5,125 nt of DNA. Origin: an uncultured Candidatus Saccharibacteria bacterium. GTDB taxonomy: Bacteria; Patescibacteriota; Saccharimonadia; Saccharimonadales; UBA4665. A program made the translations under genes and the position numbers. The notes beneath the pieces were generated by a model. It ran no database searches and was not told the origin of the DNA. It saw nothing but the letters and a program-made list of their open reading frames with translations. Below are positions 1 through 4,730 of the stretch, one piece after another (position 1 is the stretch's first letter; every line of letters starts with the position of its first letter). Location of the stretch: NCBI GenBank assembly GCA_903836325.1, contig CAILQE010000076.1, forward strand, positions 1 through 5,125. Reading direction: 5' to 3'.

Positions 1-593
1 AAACCATCTAGGCCATCTGTAATATTCACAGAATTAGCTGTAGAGATAACAACCAACCAGAAAATAACAATGATGAACCAACCAACAGCAATATTGTGGA
101 AATAAGGAAGATAGAAAGAATGAATTCCAAGCCTAGAGTAGAACCACCATCCCCCTACTAGTGCCACTAAAGAATAAAGACCAAACTTCATTTTAGATTG
201 CATGCCAGCAATCTTCTTATTGACACCCCTTATATTCATAATGTCATCTGCAAGACCAATTACTGCTGCAGCAAGCATTCCAGCGAGAGGAAGCCATGTC
301 TGCCCCCTGTTTAGATTAAATGCCAAGGTTACAATTAAAATTGTTATAACGAATATTAAACCCGCCATGTTTGGAATATTTCGTTGATGTTTTTCTGCAT
401 GCAACTTAGCATATACAGTGGCTTGACCACCGGACCAGGCTTCAGTTCTTGCCTTTTTCCACCATTTATATTTGTATGCTAAAAATGTAAATAAAGGAGT
501 TATTGCCATGCTCAATAAAAAGCTGACAAGACTTAAAACAACTATTCTAATTAATGACTGGTAAGGAATTGTAATATGTATTATGTTTTGCAT
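1..593 (-). CDS. mraY: MraY, phospho-MurNAc-pentapeptide transferase (3' end outside window)
   Basis: This is the N-terminal 197 residues of a polytopic membrane enzyme, read from the ATG at 593 and cut by the window edge. MraY transfers phospho-MurNAc-pentapeptide from UDP to undecaprenyl phosphate on the inner face of the membrane, giving lipid I. Visible evidence: hydrophobic segments near residues 14-38, 77-93, 100-115, 137-153 and 171-186; the substrate-loop region KLHAEKHQRNIPNMAG (63-78); the catalytic Asp pair in GLADD (D116, D117); and NSVNITDGLDG (187-197), which matches the family's NAVNLTDGLDGL block. The usual TPTMGG signature reads IPNMAG here, so the protein is divergent but keeps the catalytic Asp residues seen so far. 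It starts 29 nt after ftsI with no Shine-Dalgarno site in an A/T-rich gap. The WecA/GlcNAc-1-P transferase branch is an alternative, but the DGLDG block, the HxxK-like loop and the dcw context favour MraY. Confidence 0.9.
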   Translation of the reverse strand, partial: MQNIIHITIPYQSLIRIVVLSLVSFLLSMAITPLFTFLAYKYKWWKKARTEAWSGGQATVYAKLHAEKHQRNIPNMAGLIFVITILIVTLAFNLNRGQTWLPLAGMLAAAVIGLADDIMNIRGVNKKIAGMQSKMKFGLYSLVALVGGWWFYSRLGIHSFYLPYFHNIAVGWFIIVIFWLVVISTANSVNITDGLDG

Positions 594-610
594 TTTGAAA
601 AATATTTAAA

Positions 611-620
611 TTAATTATAC
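611..620 (-). promoter_or_regulatory. TATAAT-containing 10-mer before mraY (possible -10)
   Basis: On the minus strand this reads GTATAATTAA, identical to the ten bases before ftsI at 2409-2418. TATAAT occupies 619-614. The best -35 at 17-nt spacing is TTCAAC (642-637), a weak match. If it is active, transcription would start near 607, giving a leader of about 14 nt before mraY. It could equally be chance in an AT-rich gap. Confidence 0.25.
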
Positions 621-622
621 TA

Positions 623-2404
623 CTATTTCGTCTTTGGTTGAACATGTCCTTCATTAATAAGCATGTGAGCTAAATCCGCAAAAACAGGCTGACCACCTAA
701 TGCCCCCGCATATCCAGGCACATTTGGCTCAATATTAAATACGGCAATAACATATTGAGGCTTGTCTCCACCTACAAATCCAACATAAGTTCCATTGAAA
801 ATATTTGGCTTGTAACCACCTTTAACAATATCTGCAATCTGAGCAGTTCCTGTTTTACCGCCTACAATATAATCTGGACTGAAATTCATAAAATTATATC
901 CTTCATGATAATAGGTATTTACTACATTTTCCATCAGTGGCAACATCTGCTTAGACACGGTCGGACTTACTACATTCTTATTAATAATCTTAGGCTTAGT
1001 CTTTACCTGTTTTCCATCTGGACCAATAAAACTATTTACTAGACTTGGCTGATAATATTTTCCACCATTAACTATTGAAGAAACAGCTGAAGCCATCTGT
1101 AAATCTGTTACCAATAAACCTTGCCCGAAAGTTGTATTGGCATATGTCAAATCTATCGATGGATCAGAAAAATTCTCTTTTGGTATCAGCCCATCAGATT
1201 CGTAACCTTGTTCAATATTTGTAGGTTTACCGAAATTGTAATGACCCACTAAATAATCATGCCAGTTGGTAATAGACCTATCAGTTATTTGACCTCCGCC
1301 CATCTGCATTAGAAGCCATACAGCTCCCGTATTTAGTGAAAGCGACAGAATTGATGAAACACTTTGTTGACGAGCGCCACCATCTGATTCGATATTTGTA
1401 ATAGATGTTTTATCTATTATCCATTTGGCTGGATCAGCATAAGTTGTATCCGGCTTAACTACTCCTAAATTTAAAGCCGCAGCCGTAGTTAGAACTTTTA
1501 TCGAAGAACCTGGCTCAATCGCGTTAGTAACTGATGCATTCTGGAATAAATTAAGATCAGATACATTCTGATAATTACCAGGATCATAAGTAGGATAGTT
1601 AGCCATTGCCTTAATTTGTCCCGTGTTGGGATCCATAATAATTGCGCTGATACCCTGAGATTTAGTCTTGGTGTATTCCGAAGCTATAATCTGTTCCATT
1701 TGAGATTGCATTCCTAAATCTAGAGATAGATTTATGCTAGATCCGTTTATGGGAGATGTTTGCGTATTCGATGTTGAGGCTGCAAGCGGAATACCATTAA
1801 TATCTGTAACCGCTTTAATCTTCCCTGGGATTCCAGTTAATTTTGAATTCAAAGCCTGCTCAATACCGTATTCACCCTGCCCATCATCATTAACAAAACC
1901 TAACACTTGAGACGCTAAGGAGCCCTGTGGATATATTCGATATGTTTGAGCTATTGCGCCTATTCCAGGAATTTTCAATCCCAATATTTGTTTACTTACG
2001 TTTTCTGAAACTTTTTTAGCCAAAACTACATATCTAGTATTCTTTTTCGTTAATAAACTATTAACATCCGAGGAAGTTTTCCCAATTAGAGAAGCTATTT
2101 TATCTGACGCACTACTTGCGTCTTTAACGTATGAAGGATCTGCATACACAGTGTAGAGTGTTTGGTTTAGAACTAGAGGAACAATAGTTTCACCATTAAG
2201 TATGTTGATTTGACCTCTTACTGGAGGAATTTCATATTGTTTTAACTGATAATTTTCTGCGTCGGCCTTATAACTTCCGTAATGAATAACCTGTATATAA
2301 AAAAGCCTTATTGCAAAAATAACGAATATAGCAAGAATAATGAGATATGTCGCGTTTATTCTTTTATTCGATACTATTTGTTTTCTAAAATTCGAATCAA
2401 ACAT
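623..2404 (-). CDS. ftsI: Class B penicillin-binding protein (FtsI/PBP2-like transpeptidase)
   Basis: A 593-residue peptidoglycan D,D-transpeptidase that would cross-link stem peptides outside the membrane, most likely at the division septum given its place after an FtsL-like gene. A short cytoplasmic N-terminus is followed by one membrane anchor (about 18-38). A dimerization/pedestal domain (about 55-205) includes PPVRGQI (60-66) and the YRIYP...GFVN...GEYGIEQ signature (155-183). The transpeptidase domain (about 250-585) has all three active-site motifs: SSIK with nucleophile Ser300 and Lys303 in an EPGS context, SLN at 356-358, and KTGTA at 517-521. Length is normal for class B PBPs, and no PASTA repeats follow the transpeptidase domain. 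The pedestal motif normally written RGxIxDRNG reads RGQINILNG, losing the Asp-Arg pair. It starts 36 nt after the ftsL-like stop, with no Shine-Dalgarno site. FtsI and elongation PBP2 cannot be separated by motifs alone; the symbol rests on gene order. Confidence 0.93.
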   Translation of the reverse strand: MFDSNFRKQIVSNKRINATYLIILAIFVIFAIRLFYIQVIHYGSYKADAENYQLKQYEIPPVRGQINILNGETIVPLVLNQTLYTVYADPSYVKDASSASDKIASLIGKTSSDVNSLLTKKNTRYVVLAKKVSENVSKQILGLKIPGIGAIAQTYRIYPQGSLASQVLGFVNDDGQGEYGIEQALNSKLTGIPGKIKAVTDINGIPLAASTSNTQTSPINGSSINLSLDLGMQSQMEQIIASEYTKTKSQGISAIIMDPNTGQIKAMANYPTYDPGNYQNVSDLNLFQNASVTNAIEPGSSIKVLTTAAALNLGVVKPDTTYADPAKWIIDKTSITNIESDGGARQQSVSSILSLSLNTGAVWLLMQMGGGQITDRSITNWHDYLVGHYNFGKPTNIEQGYESDGLIPKENFSDPSIDLTYANTTFGQGLLVTDLQMASAVSSIVNGGKYYQPSLVNSFIGPDGKQVKTKPKIINKNVVSPTVSKQMLPLMENVVNTYYHEGYNFMNFSPDYIVGGKTGTAQIADIVKGGYKPNIFNGTYVGFVGGDKPQYVIAVFNIEPNVPGYAGALGGQPVFADLAHMLINEGHVQPKTK

Positions 2405-2408
2405 TAGC

Positions 2409-2418
2409 TTAATTATAC
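2409..2418 (-). promoter_or_regulatory. TATAAT-containing 10-mer before ftsI (possible -10)
   Basis: The minus strand reads GTATAATTAA, with TATAAT at 2417-2412 and only four bases between the 10-mer and the ftsI ATG. No good -35 is seen at 16-18 nt. If it works as a -10 element, transcription would begin at or next to the start codon, giving a leaderless or near-leaderless ftsI mRNA. The identical 10-mer lies before mraY. Confidence 0.25.
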
Positions 2419-2440
2419 GCTAAAAGTTTCTATTTATAAT

Positions 2441-2788
2441 CTATTGAGTGACAGTAGCTGAAGGAGTTACGGCTACCATGTTCTTAGCAACCTGGCTGTT
2501 TTGTACTCTATTTAAAGATTGAAGTCGTGCTGAAGCTACCTGTAAATCTTCTTTTTGAGACTGAAGTTTAGATTGGGCAGATTGCAAACCGTTGATCTGA
2601 TACCCATATGAGTTAGTCTTAGTTACTTGAGTTAAATATAGTAATCCTAGTAAACAAGCTAATACTATTAAAATAATTGTGTTGCTAACAGGACCAGTTT
2701 GAGGTCTTGCCACGGCAAAACTAACAGAGTTCTGATTCTTCGCACTGTATCTGTTTCTCTTAGCGGCAATGCTACTTGAGTAGGTCAT
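2441..2788 (-). CDS. ftsL: FtsL-like bitopic division protein
   Basis: A 115-residue protein with FtsL architecture: a basic, Ser/Asn-rich cytoplasmic N-terminus (1-34), one transmembrane helix (about 35-53, TIILIVLACLLGLLYLT), then an extracytoplasmic coiled coil (about 62-97) with leucines in strict heptad register at L68, L75, L82 and L89, and a short Val/Thr-rich tail. FtsL is known to pair with FtsB/DivIC through such a coil and to activate the FtsWI synthase. Sequence identity in this family is low, so the call rests on topology, length and position between rsmH and ftsI, the classic ftsL slot. The start is preceded by an A-rich leader with only a weak AGAAAG and no proper Shine-Dalgarno site. 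Another small coiled-coil divisome protein such as FtsB/DivIC is possible. Confidence 0.72.
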   Translation of the reverse strand: MTYSSSIAAKRNRYSAKNQNSVSFAVARPQTGPVSNTIILIVLACLLGLLYLTQVTKTNSYGYQINGLQSAQSKLQSQKEDLQVASARLQSLNRVQNSQVAKNMVAVTPSATVTQ

Positions 2789-2824
2789 TTATTACTTTCT
2801 TTTTATTTTTATTTTTAATTTAGG

Positions 2825-2853
2825 AGCTTAGCCTCTATTTGGGAGGCTAAGCT
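2825..2853 (-). other. Perfect 11-bp stem-loop before ftsL-like gene
   Basis: The arms AGCTTAGCCTC (2825-2835) and GAGGCTAAGCT (2843-2853) are exact inverted repeats around a 7-nt loop. On the transcribed minus strand the 3' flank is A-rich (CCTAAATTAAAAATAAAAAT), with no U-tract, so this is not a canonical terminator. It lies in the 141-nt gap between rsmH and the ftsL-like gene. It may be an RNA processing or stability element. A weak promoter-like pair, TTACCG (2888-2883) and TATATT (2865-2860) with 17-nt spacing, would place a transcription start almost exactly at the first base of the stem. Confidence 0.6.
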
Positions 2854-2929
2854 TTACCTAATATAAGGTTATTTCACCCTTACGGTAACCCTATATGCTC
2901 GGGATCTATCTTTTACCTGTATTGGCATT

Positions 2930-3838
2930 TTAGTTCCCTTTCTTTATTTTTATTTTCACTGCGGCTCGAAGTTTTGCACTCCTAGCTCGCGGATTAAGGT
3001 CTATTTCATTTTGTTGAGGTGTGATTGGTTTTTTTGTTAGGATCTTCAGTTGACTGTCGTAATAATTTCCACCGTGTTCGGAAAAGAAATTCTTTACAAT
3101 TCGGTCTTCCAAACTATGGAAAGATATTATTGCCAATCTACCTTCAGGTTTAAGTAAATCTAGCCAAATAGGTAAACTTTCTTCTATAAGCCTAAGCTCA
3201 TCATTTACCGCTATTCGAATAGCTTGAAAAGTTCTTGTTGCGGGATGACTTTTGCTATATCCCTTCCAAACTCTTTTTGCTACTTCCGCTAATTGCTCTG
3301 TTGTCTGAAGTGGTCTACTAGAGATTATCTCCCTAGCCATCTGCCTAGCTTTGGGTTCTTCTCCGTATATACGAAGAATTTCCGTAAGCTCGAGCTCAGA
3401 GTAATTGTTTACTATGTGTTCAGCAGTAAGTTTCTGACTTTGATCCATTCTCATATCTAGAGGACCAACTTGCTGAATTGAAAACCCTCGGTTTCCCTCA
3501 TTAAAGTGCAGTGACGACACACCCAAATCCGCGAGTATTAGATCGAATTGTTTACCTTCATCTAATAAATCCTTACTAGCTTGATTGAAATCATCTTTTA
3601 TAATCTCAATCTGATCTTCTTTAAAAAGATCTTTTAGTTCTTTGATGGAATCTTGGTCTCTATCTACTAAAGCTGAGTCTTTGTAGTTTCCCGTAAGACT
3701 TAATACTTTACTAGCGTGACCGCCATATCCAGCCGTAAGATCAAGATAATTATCCCCTTCTTTAGGAGACAACACTTCTATCACTTCGTTTAATAGAACT
3801 GGTAAGTGGATTTGATATTTGTTTTTATTTTGGTGCAT
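2930..3838 (-). CDS. rsmH: RsmH, 16S rRNA m4C1402 N4-methyltransferase
   Basis: A full-length 302-residue RsmH (MraW), a cytoplasmic S-adenosylmethionine-dependent enzyme that methylates N4 of 16S rRNA cytosine 1402 in the decoding centre. Family motifs appear in order: HLPVLLNEVI (11-20); SAM-binding YLDLTAGYGGHA (31-42); acidic DRDQDS (59-64); DLGVSSLHF (104-112); GFSIQQVGPLDMRMD (118-132); YGEEPKARQMARE (158-170); HPATRTFQAIRIAVNDEL (198-215); ISFHSLEDRIVKNFF (238-252); and the C-terminal NPRARSAKLRAA (282-293). Length and motif spacing are typical and no key residue looks lost. The start at 3838 puts HLPVLL at the usual distance from the N-terminus. It follows mraZ as in most dcw clusters, but with an unusually long gap of about 310 nt. 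Immediately upstream the leader is A-rich (ACAAGAAAA) with no proper Shine-Dalgarno site; TTAGGTG lies about 30 nt before the ATG, too far for normal use. Confidence 0.97.
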   Translation of the reverse strand: MHQNKNKYQIHLPVLLNEVIEVLSPKEGDNYLDLTAGYGGHASKVLSLTGNYKDSALVDRDQDSIKELKDLFKEDQIEIIKDDFNQASKDLLDEGKQFDLILADLGVSSLHFNEGNRGFSIQQVGPLDMRMDQSQKLTAEHIVNNYSELELTEILRIYGEEPKARQMAREIISSRPLQTTEQLAEVAKRVWKGYSKSHPATRTFQAIRIAVNDELRLIEESLPIWLDLLKPEGRLAIISFHSLEDRIVKNFFSEHGGNYYDSQLKILTKKPITPQQNEIDLNPRARSAKLRAAVKIKIKKGN

Positions 3839-3933
3839 TTTTTCTTGTTTTTGTTTTCAAGGTCACCTAACTAGCAATCAGCTTTTTTGTTTTTTTGTTG
3901 TTTTTGTTTTTGTTAAACAAGCAAATATTTTTA

Positions 3934-3973
3934 GAAGTTCGATAAAGAGATCTAAAAGAAATCTTTAAACTTC
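3934..3973 (-). other. Predicted 12-bp bulged hairpin in rsmH leader
   Basis: Minus-strand GAAGTT (3973-3968) pairs with AACTTC (3939-3934), and the adjacent TAAAGA (3967-3962) pairs with TCTTTA (3948-3943). A three-base TCG bulge and a 13-nt loop complete it. An alternative 7-bp pairing, TTTTAGA with TCTAAAA, uses the loop and the 3' flank, so two competing folds exist. No U-tract follows, which argues against a terminator. Confidence 0.45.
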
Positions 3974-4084
3974 AATCCGCTTATTTGAGAGACTTATGTG
4001 TGAGGTGGAGTTTTGGGAGGTGTTTTTAAAAAAAGTACTAGGTTTTTTAGAGTGGTGTCCTATCCTGTTCCACTTGCTGATCGC

Positions 4085-4114
4085 CAGTTAGCTAACCTTG
4101 AGGGCTTCTAACCG
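4085..4114 (-). other. Predicted hairpin just downstream of mraZ
   Basis: On the minus strand CGGTTAG (4114-4108) pairs with CTAACTG (4091-4085), including one G-U pair. Inside it AGCC (4106-4103) pairs with GGTT (4097-4094) around a CTCAA loop. It begins about 35 nt after the mraZ stop. GTTAGCTAAC (4096-4087) is also a perfect DNA palindrome. No U-tract follows directly. Confidence 0.45.
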
Positions 4115-4148
4115 TTTTCTCGTTTTTGGTTATTTTGTTAAAGTGCTT

Positions 4149-4508
4149 TTACTTAGCTATTAATCGCCAGTATCTACCAGCTCTTACAGCTACAACGTCT
4201 TTATTCATCTCAGCGTAATCTAGTAGGTGTTGCTCGATAGTGAAACGACCTTGTTTCATATCGATCTGGCCATCTAACTTGCCGCTTCGAAATTGTACGT
4301 TTAGATCAGCAGTTCTCTCATCGAGAATATTGCCGACCAGTTGTGGCTCGACTTCTTGTTCCCATATCTGTTTTGGATATAGATGAAGATAGTTTTTGAA
4401 CCCTCTGGTTACTACTACACCACTTGCGAATTCCGCTCTTAACTCAGTCGGCATTGTTAGCCGTCTTTTGTCGTCGAGTTTCCTTTCGAAGTAATCTATA
4501 GTTCCCAT
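4149..4508 (-). CDS. mraZ: MraZ, dcw-cluster transcriptional regulator
   Basis: A 119-residue double AbrB-fold (SpoVT/MraZ-type) DNA-binding protein. MraZ forms ring-shaped oligomers that bind GTGGG-type repeats in its own promoter and control the dcw operon. The first half has DYFERKLDDKRRLTMPTELR (5-24), matching the family's EYxHxLDxKGRLxxPxxLR except that the conserved Gly of KGR is Arg15. The second half has IDMKQGRFTIEQHLLDYAEM (82-101), matching the second GR motif, and ends with VVAVRAGRYWRLIAK. It is shorter than the usual 140-150 residues, mainly at the C-terminus. An in-frame stop two codons upstream fixes ATG 4508 as the earliest start. A GGT-ending AAAAAGG lies only one base from the ATG, too close for standard Shine-Dalgarno use. 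Four GTGGG boxes upstream support both identity and autoregulation. Confidence 0.93.
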   Translation of the reverse strand: MGTIDYFERKLDDKRRLTMPTELRAEFASGVVVTRGFKNYLHLYPKQIWEQEVEPQLVGNILDERTADLNVQFRSGKLDGQIDMKQGRFTIEQHLLDYAEMNKDVVAVRAGRYWRLIAK

Positions 4509-4561
4509 ACCTTTTTACTAGTGGTTTTTTATTTTATTTAAGAGGTAGCTTTCTTGGTCTA

Positions 4562-4607
4562 CCCACTTTGACCCACTAACAAGAGTTTACTACCCACCAC
4601 TACCCAC
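4562..4607 (-). promoter_or_regulatory. MraZ-binding box array (four GTGGG repeats)
   Basis: Four exact GTGGG boxes on the minus strand lie at 4607-4603, 4597-4593, 4576-4572 and 4566-4562. Starts are 10, 21 and 10 nt apart, so all lie on one face of the helix with one repeat position missing in the middle (AGTAAACTCTT). MraZ is known to bind tandem TGGG-type repeats with 5-nt spacers in front of its own gene; the gene-proximal box here, AAAGTGGG, also fits the AAAGTGG form described for mycoplasmas. The array lies 54-99 nt upstream of the mraZ ATG. Confidence 0.85.
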
Positions 4608-4610
4608 GCG

Positions 4611-4650
4611 CAATAGTAATATTTATATAATTAGGTTAATAAAACATTAG
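4611..4650 (-). promoter_or_regulatory. Likely mraZ core promoter region, AT-rich
   Basis: The stretch just upstream of the MraZ boxes is almost entirely A/T and contains -10-like TATAAA (4627-4622) and TACTAT (4618-4613) on the minus strand. No convincing -35 is visible at 16-18 nt. A start from the first would fall near 4615, next to the first GTGGG box, so bound MraZ would overlap the initiating polymerase. The assignment is inferred from position. Confidence 0.4.
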
Positions 4651-4659
4651 TTATCCACA
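4651..4659 (+). promoter_or_regulatory. Perfect DnaA box
   Basis: TTATCCACA is an exact match to the consensus DnaA-binding 9-mer, lying in the intergenic region between the orphan gene's terminator and the mraZ promoter. On its 3' side the plus strand reads TT-TAG-TAA-TAA followed by A residues. Its partner is the inverted copy at 4721-4729. Confidence 0.65.
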
Positions 4660-4669
4660 GTTTAGTAAT

Positions 4670-4704
4670 AAAAAAAATCCCCACCTCTGTTAAATGAATG
4701 GGGA
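4670..4704 (-). terminator. Rho-independent terminator of the orphan gene
   Basis: In the transcribed minus direction TCCCCA (4704-4699) pairs with TGGGGA (4683-4678) around a 15-nt loop, followed directly by eight U residues (4677-4670). It begins 26 nt after the stop of the 95-codon gene and should separate that gene from mraZ. The stem is short (6 bp) but GC-rich. Confidence 0.75.
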
Positions 4705-4720
4705 CTGACAAAATAATGCC

Positions 4721-4729
4721 TGTGGATAA
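4721..4729 (-). promoter_or_regulatory. Perfect DnaA box (inverted copy)
   Basis: TGTGGATAA on the plus strand is an exact DnaA consensus box on the minus strand. With the adjacent base it forms a 10-bp exact inverted repeat with 4651-4660, enclosing the terminator. It ends one base before the stop codon of the orphan gene. Confidence 0.65.
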
Positions 4730-4730
4730 A

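Larger units (their letters stand above)
3839..4148 (-). other. Gene-free mraZ-rsmH leader with structured RNA potential
   Basis: These 310 nt contain no ATG on the minus strand and no recognisable protein or known RNA family. Reading in the transcribed direction they hold a hairpin (4114-4085); a shorter pairing AGTGG/CCACT (4074-4070 with 4055-4051); an A-rich/U7 pairing around 4048-4027 that ends in a U-tract but lacks a GC-rich stem; a C-rich stretch with CACCTCC (4022-4016) and CCACCTC (4008-4002), which resemble the 16S rRNA anti-Shine-Dalgarno; a second hairpin (3973-3934); and an A/C-only tract (about 3914-3884) before rsmH. It probably acts as the 5' leader of rsmH within the mraZ transcript. 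A regulatory role is inference. Confidence 0.5.

Noticed and set aside
202..387. Plus-strand open frame of 61 codons
   Set aside because: It lies wholly antisense to mraY, whose motifs are clear, and its product shows no recognisable domain or ribosome site.
755..1042. Plus-strand open frame of 95 codons
   Set aside because: It is antisense to the transpeptidase domain of ftsI and looks like translated noise (Ile/Asn/Tyr-rich, no motif).
2867..2890. GGTTA/TAACC inverted repeat near the 11-bp hairpin
   Set aside because: Only 5 bp with a 14-nt loop and an overlapping alternative pairing; too weak to list as a feature.
4027..4048. A-rich/U7 pairing in the leader considered as an intrinsic terminator or attenuator
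   Set aside because: The stem is almost only A-U and thus weak; the U-tract is real but there is no GC-rich stem in front of it.
3996..4091. Plus-strand 31-codon frame giving a hydrophobic, amphipathic peptide in the rsmH leader
   Set aside because: It resembles small toxin-like peptides, but it is very short, has no clear promoter or ribosome site and lies opposite predicted RNA hairpins; composition alone does not support a gene.
4085..4148. Possibility of a known structured RNA (SRP RNA, RNase P, tmRNA) after mraZ
   Set aside because: None of the signature sequences of these RNAs could be found.
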